From: Thermohalobaculum sp050330995
GTDB lineage: Bacteria; Pseudomonadota; Alphaproteobacteria; Rhodobacterales; Rhodobacteraceae
Reading direction: 5' to 3'
Length of the DNA: 17,696 nt
Assembly (NCBI GenBank): GCA_050330995.1
Contig: JBHJHI010000115.1
Coordinates: 1-17,696, forward strand
Every line of letters starts with the position of its first letter. Position 1 is the first letter of the stretch. Position numbers and translations under genes: made by a program. Positions 7,975-15,315 of the stretch are shown here, one piece after another. Below the pieces are notes generated by a model. The model was not told where the DNA came from and searched no databases. It was given only the letters and a program-made list of their open reading frames with translations.

Positions 7975-8369
7975 GGGCGGGCTGCCGCTGTGGTCGGGTG
8001 CGCTATGCCGTCTCGGGCGAGGCGATCCACTGCGCCTACTGCCACTGCGTCGACTGCCGGCGGGCGACCGGCGCGCCGGTCGCCGCCTTCGCCGGCTATC
8101 GCGACGCCGATCTGACCCTCGAAGGCGACGAGCCCACGGCCTACTCGGCCGTCGCCGGCATCGAGCGGCTGTTCTGCTCGACCTGCGGCAGCCCGATCGG
8201 CTACCGCGACGCGCGCCTCGCGGGCGAGACCTACCTGCTCGCGGGCGCCTTCGACGATCCCTCGCCGCTCGCGCCCGAGCGTCACGCCTACGCCGGCAGC
8301 CGGGTGGCCTGGTTCGACACGCGCGACGACCTGCCCCGCCACGAGGCGACGTCGCGCCAGCGTCCGTGA
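7971..8369 (+). CDS. GFA family (glutathione-dependent formaldehyde-activating/CENP-V fold) zinc protein
   Basis: This is a 132-residue protein starting at GTG 7971, which overlaps the pheS TGA by 4 nt (GTGA) and implies translational coupling. The zinc ligands of the fold are all visible: C5-R-C7-G at the N-terminus, C24-H-C26-V-D-C29-R-R-A-T-G, and F-C69-S-T-C72-G. Named members catalyse S-hydroxymethylglutathione formation, but most small GFA proteins have no proven substrate, so this one may not be a formaldehyde enzyme. It is likely cytoplasmic because it has no leader. Its stop in turn overlaps the next gene by 4 nt. Confidence 0.85.
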   Translation: MRAGCRCGRVRYAVSGEAIHCAYCHCVDCRRATGAPVAAFAGYRDADLTLEGDEPTAYSAVAGIERLFCSTCGSPIGYRDARLAGETYLLAGAFDDPSPLAPERHAYAGSRVAWFDTRDDLPRHEATSRQRP

Positions 8370-8848
8370 CGGCGTTCCACCGCGGCTGGCGCCCGGCGCT
8401 GATCGGCCGGATCACCGCGCTGCACGCCGCCTACTACGCGCCCGCGCACGGCCTCGGCCGGGTGTTCGAGGCACGCGTCGCCGCCGGTCTCGGCGCCTTC
8501 TTCGAGCGCTACGACCCAGAGCGCGACCTGACGCTGAGCGCCTGGGCGGGCGACGAGCTTCTCGGCAGCGTCACCGTCGACGGCGCCGATGCCGGCGCGG
8601 CGCGGCTGCGCTGGTTCGTGGTCGCCGAGGCCGCGCGCGGCGGCGGGCTCGGGCGCGGGCTGCTCGACGCCGCGCTCGCCTTCGTCGATCGCCCGCCCGG
8701 GCGGGCCTGCACGCTGACGAGCTTCGCCGGCCTAGACGCCGCGCGACGGCTCTACGAGCGGGCGGGCTTCCGGCTGGAGCACGAGGCGCCGGCCACGAGC
8801 TGGGGGCCGACGCTGTCCGAGCAGCGGTTCCGCCGCCCCCCGCGCTGA
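8366..8848 (+). CDS. GNAT-family N-acetyltransferase
   Basis: This 160-residue protein starts at GTG 8366, overlapping the GFA stop codon (GTGA). The acetyl-CoA-binding motif A is visible as R-W-F-V-V-A-E-A-A-R-G-G-G-L-G-R-G-L, with the R-x-x-G-x-G/A signature. It is followed by the usual Y-E-R-A-G-F-R motif B segment near the C-terminus. The N-terminal region (G-R-I-T-A-L-H-A-A-Y-Y) resembles GNATs sometimes fused to MarR regulators, but there is no HTH here. The acceptor is unknown. It is the last gene of the pheS-GFA-GNAT run. Confidence 0.85.
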   Translation: MTAFHRGWRPALIGRITALHAAYYAPAHGLGRVFEARVAAGLGAFFERYDPERDLTLSAWAGDELLGSVTVDGADAGAARLRWFVVAEAARGGGLGRGLLDAALAFVDRPPGRACTLTSFAGLDAARRLYERAGFRLEHEAPATSWGPTLSEQRFRRPPR

Positions 8849-9157
8849 GGTCGCGGGCCGCATGGCCGCATCCGGGTCGACCCGTGCCGGAGTGGCGCAC
8901 AGGCCGCCCGGAGCAGTGTTCCCCGCGCCACGCCGCGCCCCCATCGGCGTCTTTCGCACCGGCGAACGGTTGACCGGACGGCGCCGAGCCCGCATCTCAG
9001 CGCCATCCATCGACCCGGGGACTGCGCGAGGCGCCGAACGATCGGCGCGCGCCTCGGGGACCGATCCGAACCATCCGCCCTTGTCCGGCCGCGCCCGGCG
9101 CATCGGCCATGCGTCCCCGCCGCCTCGTCGTGCTGCGGCGACGTCCGAGGTACGACC
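8849..9157. other. Intergenic region before the DEAD-box helicase
   Basis: These 309 bases hold no gene I can support. A 12-bp palindrome CGGGTCGACCCG lies near 8875-8886. A 99-codon frame in it is rich in Arg/Pro/Ala, has no ribosome binding site and resembles no family. The end may be a long helicase leader, as is common for cold-shock RNA helicases, but I see no defined motif. Confidence 0.5.
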
Positions 9158-10390
9158 TTGACCGACACCACCTTCTCCGCGCTCGGCCTCGCCGAGCCGC
9201 TGCTGCGTGCGCTCGCCGCCCGCGGCCACGACACGCCGACGCCGATCCAGGCGCAGGCGATCCCGCCGCTCGTCGAGGGGCGCGACATCCTCGCCATCGC
9301 CCAGACCGGCACCGGCAAGACCGGCGCCTTCCTACTGCCGATCCTGCACGCGCTGGCCGCGGGCAAGCGCCTGCCCGCGAGCGCCGGCCCCCGCGCTCTG
9401 GTGCTGGCGCCGACGCGCGAGCTCGCCATCCAGATCGGCGAGGAGGCCGCCGCCTACGCCCGCCACCTGCGCCTTCGCCATACCGTGATCTTCGGCGGCG
9501 TCGGCTACGGCCCGCAGCGCAAGGCGCTCGGCCAGGGGGTCGACCTGCTGATCGCGACGCCGGGGCGGCTGATCGACCATCTCGGCCAGGGCACGCTCGG
9601 CCTCGGCTCGGTGCGCCATCTCGTGCTCGACGAGGCCGACCGGATGCTCGACATGGGCTTCGTGCGCGACGTGCGCCGGATCCTCGGCCACGTGCCGGCC
9701 GAGCGGCAGTCGCTGTTCTTCTCGGCCACCATGCCCGAGGCGGTGGCCGGCCTCGCGGGCGAGATCCTGCGCGATCCGGCGCGCGTCGAGATCGCGCCGC
9801 AGTCGACGCCTATCGAGCGCATCGAGCAGCGCGTCCACCACGTCGCGCGCGGCGACAAGCTCGGGCTCCTCGCCGACGTGCTGTCCGACCGCGAGGCGCG
9901 GCGCGTGATCGTGTTCACCCGCACCAAGCACCGCGCCGACCGCGTCGCCGAGGCGCTCGGCAAGCGCGGCGTGCCCGCCCAGGCGATCCACGGCTCGAAG
10001 AGCCAGGGCGCGCGCCAGCGCGCGCGCGGCGCCTTCCGCGCCGGCGGCTGCCGGGTGCTGGTCGCCACCGACATCGCCGCGCGCGGCATCGACGTCGACG
10101 AGGTCAGCCACGTCGTCAACTTCGAGCTGCCGAACGAGCCCGAGGCCTACGTCCACCGCATCGGCCGCACCGCGCGCGCCGGCGCCGCGGGGGTCGCGAT
10201 CAGCTTCTGCGACGTCGAGGAGCGGGGGTATCTGCGCGACATCGAGCGGCTGACCAAGGCGCGTATGGCGGTGATCGGCGAGGCGCCGCCCGAGCCGGTG
10301 CCGGCGAACGACGGGCCCAAGACCAAGCCGGGGCAGGGGCCGCGCCGCCGCCGCCCGCGCCGTCGCGGCCAGGGCCGTGCCGCCGCTTGA
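9158..10390 (+). CDS. rhlE: DEAD-box ATP-dependent RNA helicase, RhlE type
   Basis: This 410-residue helicase unwinds short RNA duplexes, with likely roles in ribosome assembly or mRNA decay. It starts at TTG 9158, supported by GAGGT about 7 nt upstream and by the family N-terminus (F-S-A-L-G-L). All motifs are present: Q motif T-P-I-Q-A-Q-A-I-P, Walker A A-Q-T-G-T-G-K54-T, Ia P-T-R-E-L-A, Ib T-P-G-R-L, II D158-E-A-D161, III S-A-T, IV V-I-F-T-R-T-K, V A-T-D-I-A-A-R-G-I-D and VI H-R-I-G-R-T-A-R-A-G. A basic Arg/Gly-rich tail of about 25 residues could bind RNA. The RhlE assignment rests on overall pattern. It is monocistronic and converges on amtB. Confidence 0.93.
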   Translation: MTDTTFSALGLAEPLLRALAARGHDTPTPIQAQAIPPLVEGRDILAIAQTGTGKTGAFLLPILHALAAGKRLPASAGPRALVLAPTRELAIQIGEEAAAYARHLRLRHTVIFGGVGYGPQRKALGQGVDLLIATPGRLIDHLGQGTLGLGSVRHLVLDEADRMLDMGFVRDVRRILGHVPAERQSLFFSATMPEAVAGLAGEILRDPARVEIAPQSTPIERIEQRVHHVARGDKLGLLADVLSDREARRVIVFTRTKHRADRVAEALGKRGVPAQAIHGSKSQGARQRARGAFRAGGCRVLVATDIAARGIDVDEVSHVVNFELPNEPEAYVHRIGRTARAGAAGVAISFCDVEERGYLRDIERLTKARMAVIGEAPPEPVPANDGPKTKPGQGPRRRRPRRRGQGRAAA

Positions 10391-10444
10391 ACCGGGCCGG
10401 GGCCGTCCCGCCGCGACCGACGCCGCGAGGCGCGTCCGGACATG

Positions 10445-10476
10445 AAAAAAGCCCCGGCAGGCGTGCCTGCCGGGGC
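10445..10476 (-). terminator. Rho-independent terminator of glnK-amtB
   Basis: On the minus strand an 11-bp perfect stem (10466-10476 with 10451-10461) around a 4-nt loop is followed directly by six T residues (plus-strand A-run 10445-10450). It lies 51 nt past the amtB stop. It also sits between the convergent helicase and amtB genes, but the T-run serves only the minus strand. Confidence 0.92.
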
Positions 10477-10526
10477 GAGGTGGGGGAGCGCCCGCCAAAG
10501 CGCCCCTCCGGGAGGAGACGGAAGGC

Positions 10527-11906
10527 TCAGACGAACTGCGAGCCCTTGGAGCCGAACTCGGGGTAGGCCTCGAGACCGAGTTCCGCGTTGTCGAGGCCGG
10601 CCTGCTCTTCCTCGGGCGAGGCGCGCAACCCGATGGTCATCGACAGCACGAACCAGAGCGCGAGCGAGACCAGGAAGACGAAGGCCGCGACGATCAGGAT
10701 CGAGACCACCTGACCGAGGATCGTGGCGGCGTCGTTGGTCAGCACCACCGCGAGCGTGCCCCAGATGCCGGCGAACAGGTGGACCGGGATGGCGCCGACC
10801 ACGTCGTCGATCCGCAGCTTGTCGAGCATCGGGATGGTGAACACCACGATCACGCCGCCGACCATGCCGATCAGCGTCGCCTGCCCGAGCGTCGGCGTCA
10901 GCGGCTCGGCGGTGATCGAGACGAGGCCCGCGAGCGCGCCGTTCAGCACCATGGTCAGATCGACCTTGCCGTAGAGCAGCTGCGTCAGGATCAGCGCCGC
11001 GATGGCGCCGCCCGCGGCGGCGGTGTTGGTGTTCGAGAAGATGCGGCTGACGTCGGCTACGTCGCCGACCGAGCCCATGGCGAGCTGAGAGCCGCCGTTG
11101 AAGCCGAACCAGCCGAGCCAGAGGATGAAGGTGCCGAGCGTGGCGAGCGCGAGGTTCGAGCCTGGCATCGGGTGGACGCGCCCGCCCTCGCCGAACTTGC
11201 CGGTGCGCGCGCCGAGCACGATCGCGCCCGCGAGCGCGGCCCAGCCGCCGCCCGAGTGCACGACCGTGGAGCCCGCGAAGTCCTGGAAGCTCCAGACGCT
11301 GTCGAGGTAGCCCCCGCCCCACTTCCAGCTCGCCTGGATCGGGTAGATCAGCGCCGTCAGTACGAACACGAAGATCAGGAACGGCCAGAGCTTGATCCGC
11401 TCGGCCAGCGTCCCCGACACGATCGAGGCGGTCGTCGCGCAGAACATCAGCTGGAAGAAGAAGTCCGAGCCGGTCGACGCGTAGTCGAGCGCGTCGGCTT
11501 GCTCCGGCGCCACGCCGACCGGTTCGAGAGCGGCCAGCGAGATGTTGCCGATCCAGTCCTGCAGGATCCAGGCGTCGCCCGGATACATCAGGGCGTAGCC
11601 GATCAGGTAGTAGGCGACCGCGGCGATCGAGAACAGCGCGATGTTCTTGGTGCACTGCATGGCGACGTTCTTGCCGCGCACGAGGCCGGCTTCGAGCATG
11701 GCGAAGCCCGCGGCCATCCACATCACGAGGAAGCCGCCGATCAGGAACAGCAGCGTGTTGAACACGAACACGGAATGCTCGGGCACGCTGCCACCGGTGG
11801 CGGCGGCCGCGTCGGCTCCCTGGTCCTGGGCGAGCGCCGGGAGGGCGAGCGCCGCGAACGTCAGCGCGAGCGCGCCGGTGGTGGTGATGCTCTTCATGGT
11901 CCTCAT
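10527..11906 (-). CDS. amtB: Ammonium transporter AmtB
   Basis: This is a 459-residue Amt/Rh channel moving ammonium across the inner membrane. Residues 1-25 are a signal peptide ending A-L-A before Q-D, followed by about 11 hydrophobic segments. Key residues are seen: D209 in F-Q-D-F-A-G (NH4+ binding region), and the twin pore histidines H217 (V-V-H-S-G-G-G) and H376 (I-P-V-H-L-F-A-G). ATG 11906 is preferred because GAGGG (plus-strand 11916-11920) lies 9 nt upstream. A second in-frame ATG at 11897 is possible. It lies 20 nt after the glnK stop, the classic glnK-amtB pair. The cytoplasmic tail, rich in Glu and ending Y-P-E-F-G-S-K-G-S-Q-F-V, is where GlnK would dock. Confidence 0.95.
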   Translation of the reverse strand: MRTMKSITTTGALALTFAALALPALAQDQGADAAAATGGSVPEHSVFVFNTLLFLIGGFLVMWMAAGFAMLEAGLVRGKNVAMQCTKNIALFSIAAVAYYLIGYALMYPGDAWILQDWIGNISLAALEPVGVAPEQADALDYASTGSDFFFQLMFCATTASIVSGTLAERIKLWPFLIFVFVLTALIYPIQASWKWGGGYLDSVWSFQDFAGSTVVHSGGGWAALAGAIVLGARTGKFGEGGRVHPMPGSNLALATLGTFILWLGWFGFNGGSQLAMGSVGDVADVSRIFSNTNTAAAGGAIAALILTQLLYGKVDLTMVLNGALAGLVSITAEPLTPTLGQATLIGMVGGVIVVFTIPMLDKLRIDDVVGAIPVHLFAGIWGTLAVVLTNDAATILGQVVSILIVAAFVFLVSLALWFVLSMTIGLRASPEEEQAGLDNAELGLEAYPEFGSKGSQFV

Positions 11907-11926
11907 CTTTGTTGTCCCTCTGGCCC

Positions 11927-12265
11927 TCAGAGCGCGTCCTCGTCGCGCTCGTCGGTGCGCACACGGACGGCCGATTCGATCGTGGTGACGAAGATCTTGC
12001 CGTCGCCGATCTTGCCGGTGCGCGCGGTGCCCGAGATCGTCTCGATCACGCGGTCCACCTGATCGTTGGGGACGACCATCTCGATCTTGATCTTCGGCAC
12101 GAAGTTCACGACGTACTCGGCGCCGCGGTAGATCTCGGTATGGCCGGACTGGCGGCCGTAGCCCTTCACCTCGGAGACCATGAGGCCCTGCACGCCGATG
12201 CCGGTGAGCGCCTCGCGGACCTCTTCGAGCTTGAAGGGTTTGATGACGGCGATGATGAGCTTCAT
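11927..12265 (-). CDS. glnK: Nitrogen regulatory PII protein GlnK
   Basis: This 112-residue PII signal protein senses ATP/ADP and 2-oxoglutarate and blocks AmtB when nitrogen is plentiful. The start M-K-L-I-I-A-V-I-K-P-F-K is the PII signature. The T-loop holds Y51 (G-A-E-Y51-V), the uridylylation site of GlnD. The C-terminal loop has T-G-K-I-G-D-G-K-I-F. The length equals the 112 residues typical of PII. ATG 12265 has GAGGAG about 4 nt upstream. The promoter region carries a sigma-54 candidate and an NtrC-like dyad, matching nitrogen-limitation control. GlnB rather than GlnK cannot be excluded by sequence, but linkage to amtB favours GlnK. Confidence 0.95.
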   Translation of the reverse strand: MKLIIAVIKPFKLEEVREALTGIGVQGLMVSEVKGYGRQSGHTEIYRGAEYVVNFVPKIKIEMVVPNDQVDRVIETISGTARTGKIGDGKIFVTTIESAVRVRTDERDEDAL

Positions 12266-12315
12266 TGCACTCCTCGGACTCTCCCCGCGATCCTGGCCGA
12301 TCACTGGGCCGTCGC

Positions 12316-12333
12316 ATTCAAGAGCCGTGCCAA
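12316..12333 (-). promoter_or_regulatory. Sigma-54 (-24/-12) promoter candidate for glnK-amtB
   Basis: On the minus strand TTGGCACGGCTCTTGAAT matches the consensus TTGGCACG-N4-TTGCW with one mismatch (GC to GA at -12) and the exact GG-N10 spacing. Transcription would start around 12306, about 40 nt before the glnK ATG. This fits RpoN/NtrC control of glnK-amtB known in proteobacteria. Confidence 0.6.
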
Positions 12334-12416
12334 CCGCCGCGCCGCGTGCCGCGCGGGCAAGCGGCGGGGTATCCGCGGCGAAACGGGGCGCGGCGTCAGG
12401 CCACCCGGCGGGCAAC

Positions 12417-12433
12417 TGCCTGCGCGCTAGGCA
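12417..12433. promoter_or_regulatory. NtrC-like dyad upstream of the sigma-54 promoter
   Basis: TGCCTGCGCGCTAGGCA has the TGC-N11-GCA layout of NtrC enhancer sites, with 6-bp arms when extended by one base each side (CTGCCT/AGGCAG, 12416-12434). Its centre lies about 119 nt upstream of the predicted glnK transcription start, a usual enhancer distance. The inner bases differ from the best NtrC consensus. Confidence 0.4.
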
Positions 12434-12498
12434 GCGATCGGGCGGCGGAGCGGCATGACATAGGGCCCGCGGACCGGCCCCGGTTCCGTGCCGTCGCT

Positions 12499-12572
12499 CC
12501 GGAGGAGCGCCCGACCGCCGTCGGGGGCGCGCCCGACCGCCGCCGGAGGAGCGCCCGACGATCGATCCGTAC
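12499..12572. repeat. Imperfect 22-bp repeat upstream of the PBP gene
   Basis: GCGCCCGACCGCCG occurs at 12507-12520 and 12529-12542, and a shorter GCGCCCGAC at 12551-12559, giving a 22-bp period. CCGGAGGAGCGCCCGAC occurs at 12499-12515 and 12543-12559. It may be simple slippage in non-coding DNA. Confidence 0.55.
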
Positions 12573-12673
12573 CGGGACGGGCCCGGCCCCGAGCCGTCCG
12601 GGGCGCCGCCGCGCGCTGGCCCCGGCGCGGACGAACGTTTAGGCAGGCCGGGAAGCAGGGGGGAGCGAGCGAG

Positions 12674-14413
12674 ATGGTACGACGCCGAGCCCGGCGCGAG
12701 AGCGACCAGCCGCAGGGGCGCCACGCGGCGCCGCGCGGCGACGGCCCGCTCCTGCGTCTCGCGCGCTTCGTCCGGCGGGTGATCTGGCGGCTCGGCCTGC
12801 GCCTCGCGCTGGCCGGCGTCGCGGTGCTGCTGGTCGCGACAGCGTGGAGCTATCTGACGCTGCCGGCGGTGGACGAGCTGTTCGACGGCCGCGGCGGCGG
12901 CTCGGTCACCATGCTCGACCGCAACGGCAACGTCTTCGCCTGGCGCGGCGAGCAGTACGGGGGCGAGATCCGTGCGCGCGAGGTCTCGCCGCATCTGATC
13001 CACGCCATCGTCGCGACAGAGGACCGCCGCTACTGGAGCCACCCGGGGATCGACCCGATCGGCCTCGGCCGCGCGATGCTGACCAACCTGCGCGCGGGCC
13101 GGATCGTGCAGGGCGGCTCGACGCTGACGCAGCAGACCGCCAAGAACGTGTTCCTCGACAGCGCCCGCACCATCGAGCGCAAGCTCGCCGAGGTGCCGAT
13201 GGCGCTGGCGATGGAGCTGAAGTACACCAAGGAGGAGATCCTCTCGATCTACCTCAACCGGGTGTACCTGGGCGCGGGCACCTACGGCTTCGAGGCGGCG
13301 AGCCAGCGCTACTTCGGCAAGTCGGCGCGGCTTCTGGACCCGGCCGAGGCGGCGATGCTCGCGGGCTTGTTGCGCGCGCCCTCGCGCTACGCGCCGACCT
13401 CCGATCTCGCCGCCGCGCAGGGAAGGGCCTCGGTGATCGTGCGGCTGATGGAGAAGCAGGGCTACCTGACGCAGGCGCAGGTGGTCGAGGCGCTGGCCGA
13501 GCCCGCCTCGCTCAGCCAGGCGGCGGCGGCGCGCGCGGGCGGCTACTTCGCCGACTGGGCGATGGAGACGGCGCCCGACTACTTCGCCGCCGACACCACC
13601 GAGGACGTGGTCATCGCCACCACCTTCGACCCGAGCCTGCAGCAGGCGGCCGAGGACGCGGTCTCCTCGGTGTTCGAGGCCAAGGTGCGCGAGGGCTCGA
13701 CCGCCCAGGCGGCGGTGGTGATCATGGACCGCACCGGCGCGGTGCGCGCCATGGTCGGCGGGCGCGAGCGCGGCGTCGGCCAGTTCAACCGCGCGACCCA
13801 GGCGCTGCGCCAGACCGGCAGCGCCTTCAAGCCGATCGTCTACGCCGCCGCGCTCGAGGCCGGCTTCTCGCCCTCGGACGTGCTCGAGGACGCGCCGATC
13901 ACCGTCGACGGCTGGTCGCCCTCGAACTACGGCGGCGGCTACGCTGGCCGGGTGATGCTTCGCGAGGCGCTCGCGCGCTCGATCAACACCGTCGCGGTGC
14001 GTCTCCACCAGAGCGTCGGCGCCGAGCGGGTGCGCGAGGTCGCCCGCGCCATGGGCTTCGACGCCGCGCTGGCCCCCGGCCCGGCGCTGGCGCTCGGCAC
14101 GTCCGAGGCCACGCTCGTCGACATGACCGGCGTGTTCGCGACCATCGCGGGCGAGGGCGTGCGGGCCGAGCCCCACGGTATCGTCTCGATCCGGCTCAGA
14201 GGCGACGACGACCCCGTGATCGCCGGCGAGCGCCGCGAGCGCACGGCCGCGATCGACGCGGACGACGCGCGCCGGCTGATTGCGATGATGCGCGGCGTGG
14301 TCGAGCACGGCACTGGGCGGCGCGCCGACCTCGGCGCGCGCGAGGCGGCGGGCAAGACCGGCACCACCCAGGCCGCGCGCGACGCCTGGTTCATCGGCTT
14401 CACCGCCGACTAA
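12674..14413 (+). CDS. mrcA: Class A penicillin-binding protein (PBP1A type), C-terminus cut by in-frame TAA
   Basis: This bifunctional peptidoglycan synthase has a basic cytoplasmic tail (1-40), one membrane helix (about 41-61), a GT51 glycosyltransferase with catalytic E116 in A-T-E116-D-R-R and the motif G-G-S-T-L-T-Q-Q, and a transpeptidase domain. The latter has S383-A-F-K386, S436-I-N438 and K561-T-G-T. ATG 12674 has GGGGGGAG upstream. A TAA at 14411-14413 ends it at 579 residues, in the middle of the motif that normally continues D-Y-V-A-G-V-W. The same frame continues for another 102 codons of clear PBP sequence to 14722, so the intact gene would encode 682 residues. All catalytic residues precede the stop, but the last strands of the transpeptidase fold would be lost. 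It is divergent from glnK. Confidence 0.92.
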   Translation: MVRRRARRESDQPQGRHAAPRGDGPLLRLARFVRRVIWRLGLRLALAGVAVLLVATAWSYLTLPAVDELFDGRGGGSVTMLDRNGNVFAWRGEQYGGEIRAREVSPHLIHAIVATEDRRYWSHPGIDPIGLGRAMLTNLRAGRIVQGGSTLTQQTAKNVFLDSARTIERKLAEVPMALAMELKYTKEEILSIYLNRVYLGAGTYGFEAASQRYFGKSARLLDPAEAAMLAGLLRAPSRYAPTSDLAAAQGRASVIVRLMEKQGYLTQAQVVEALAEPASLSQAAAARAGGYFADWAMETAPDYFAADTTEDVVIATTFDPSLQQAAEDAVSSVFEAKVREGSTAQAAVVIMDRTGAVRAMVGGRERGVGQFNRATQALRQTGSAFKPIVYAAALEAGFSPSDVLEDAPITVDGWSPSNYGGGYAGRVMLREALARSINTVAVRLHQSVGAERVREVARAMGFDAALAPGPALALGTSEATLVDMTGVFATIAGEGVRAEPHGIVSIRLRGDDDPVIAGERRERTAAIDADDARRLIAMMRGVVEHGTGRRADLGAREAAGKTGTTQAARDAWFIGFTAD

Positions 14414-14722
14414 GTCGCCGGCGTCTGGATGGGCAACGACGACAACGCGCCCCTCGTTGGCGTCACTGGCGGCGGGCTGCCGGCCGAGATCTGGCGCGAG
14501 ACCATGCGGCGCGCGCACGAGGGCCTCGCGCCGAGGCCGCTGCCGCGTCCGGGCGACGACCCGTCCGAACCGGAAGTCGCCGCGCGCGACGACGAGAGCG
14601 TGGTCGAGGCGGTGTTCCGCTCGGTACGCGACGGCCTGCTCGGCTCGGGGGAAGGGGACACCGCCGAGGCGGAGGACGTCCCGCGCGCCATGCGCCGCTT
14701 CGAGCCGGGTAACGATCGCTGA
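14414..14722 (+). pseudogene. C-terminal remainder of the PBP1A-type protein after the in-frame stop
   Basis: In the same frame as the PBP gene this reads V-A-G-V-W-M-G-N-D-D, then G-V-T-G-G-G-L-P-A-E-I-W-R-E-T-M, a segment typical of alphaproteobacterial PBP1A. It ends at TGA 14720-14722. There is no ribosome binding site of its own. A TAC to TAA change (one base) at 14413 would explain the break, either a real mutation or a sequence error. Confidence 0.85.
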
Positions 14723-14733
14723 AGCGCCGGACG

Positions 14734-15255
14734 ATGCGCTGGAGCAAGCTGAAGCAAAGGATCGAAGAGAGCTTCGCGGACTGCGCGCGAGGGCGTGTCG
14801 AAGTCTGGACGACGCGCTATCGCGGCGCCCACGATCAGGAAGGAGAGGCTTGGATCACGATCGATAAGAGGCGAGTCCATAGTATGGGGTCACTCAGTTA
14901 TCTTGTCGAGTTCCATGAGAGAAACAATAGAGTGCGAGATCGCTCGAATTATTTTAGCTCTGAAGAAGCTGACGAACATCGTTCAATTCGGGAGGAGGTG
15001 CAAGAAAGCCTTACGCGCGAAGGATTTATCGATCAGTGGGAATTTAACGAATCTCTTTTCGAGTACACGAATCTATCGGTCGATCAGATTATGATGTTCA
15101 ATCGATCGATAGTAAGGGCTATGGGTATGTTCGATAGAAGGCTGGGGAAGAGAAGGCTGAGATCGCTCGCCGTGTTCGATGAGGAGTGGCTCGTGCGGGA
15201 TTTCTACCGCTTGCGATGCGCGTTCGAGGGAATTCGTCGGCGAAGCGGAGCTTAG
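14734..15255 (+). CDS. Low-G+C protein of unknown function (possibly SF0329 family)
   Basis: This 173-residue protein begins M-R-W-S-K-L-K-Q-R-I-E, then has R-G-R-V-E-V-W-T-T-R-Y-R and G-E-A-W-I-T-I-D-K. I associate this opening with the SF0329 family of unknown function, from memory and with moderate confidence. It is charged and soluble with no leader or membrane segment. Base content is strikingly different: 14881-15120 counts to 104 G/C of 240 (43 %), against about 72 % in the neighbouring PBP gene. It is also the only gene here that ends in TAG at a natural stop. It begins 11 nt after the PBP stop with no clear ribosome binding site, so it may be read through from the PBP transcript. Recent horizontal acquisition is likely. 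Confidence 0.75.
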   Translation: MRWSKLKQRIEESFADCARGRVEVWTTRYRGAHDQEGEAWITIDKRRVHSMGSLSYLVEFHERNNRVRDRSNYFSSEEADEHRSIREEVQESLTREGFIDQWEFNESLFEYTNLSVDQIMMFNRSIVRAMGMFDRRLGKRRLRSLAVFDEEWLVRDFYRLRCAFEGIRRRSGA

Positions 15256-15315
15256 AGCGACGCGCTCCGCGCACATCATCGCCATGGTTGCTGCGATCGC
15301 CCGCTTCGCGCGCTC

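Larger units (their letters stand above)
12266..12673. other. Divergent intergenic region between glnK and the PBP gene
   Basis: These 408 bases contain the sigma-54 promoter candidate, an NtrC-like dyad and an imperfect 22-bp repeat, each listed separately. The PBP frame is open upstream through part of it to 12488, but that stretch is Arg/Pro/Ala-rich and unlike the family. Confidence 0.6.

Noticed and set aside
8862..9161. 99-residue frame before the helicase
   Set aside because: No ribosome binding site and an Arg/Pro-rich composition typical of random frames in G+C-rich DNA.
12488..12673. Extended PBP N-terminus from 12488
   Set aside because: It is created by the 22-bp repeat region. 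ATG 12674 has a strong ribosome binding site and gives the usual short basic cytoplasmic tail.
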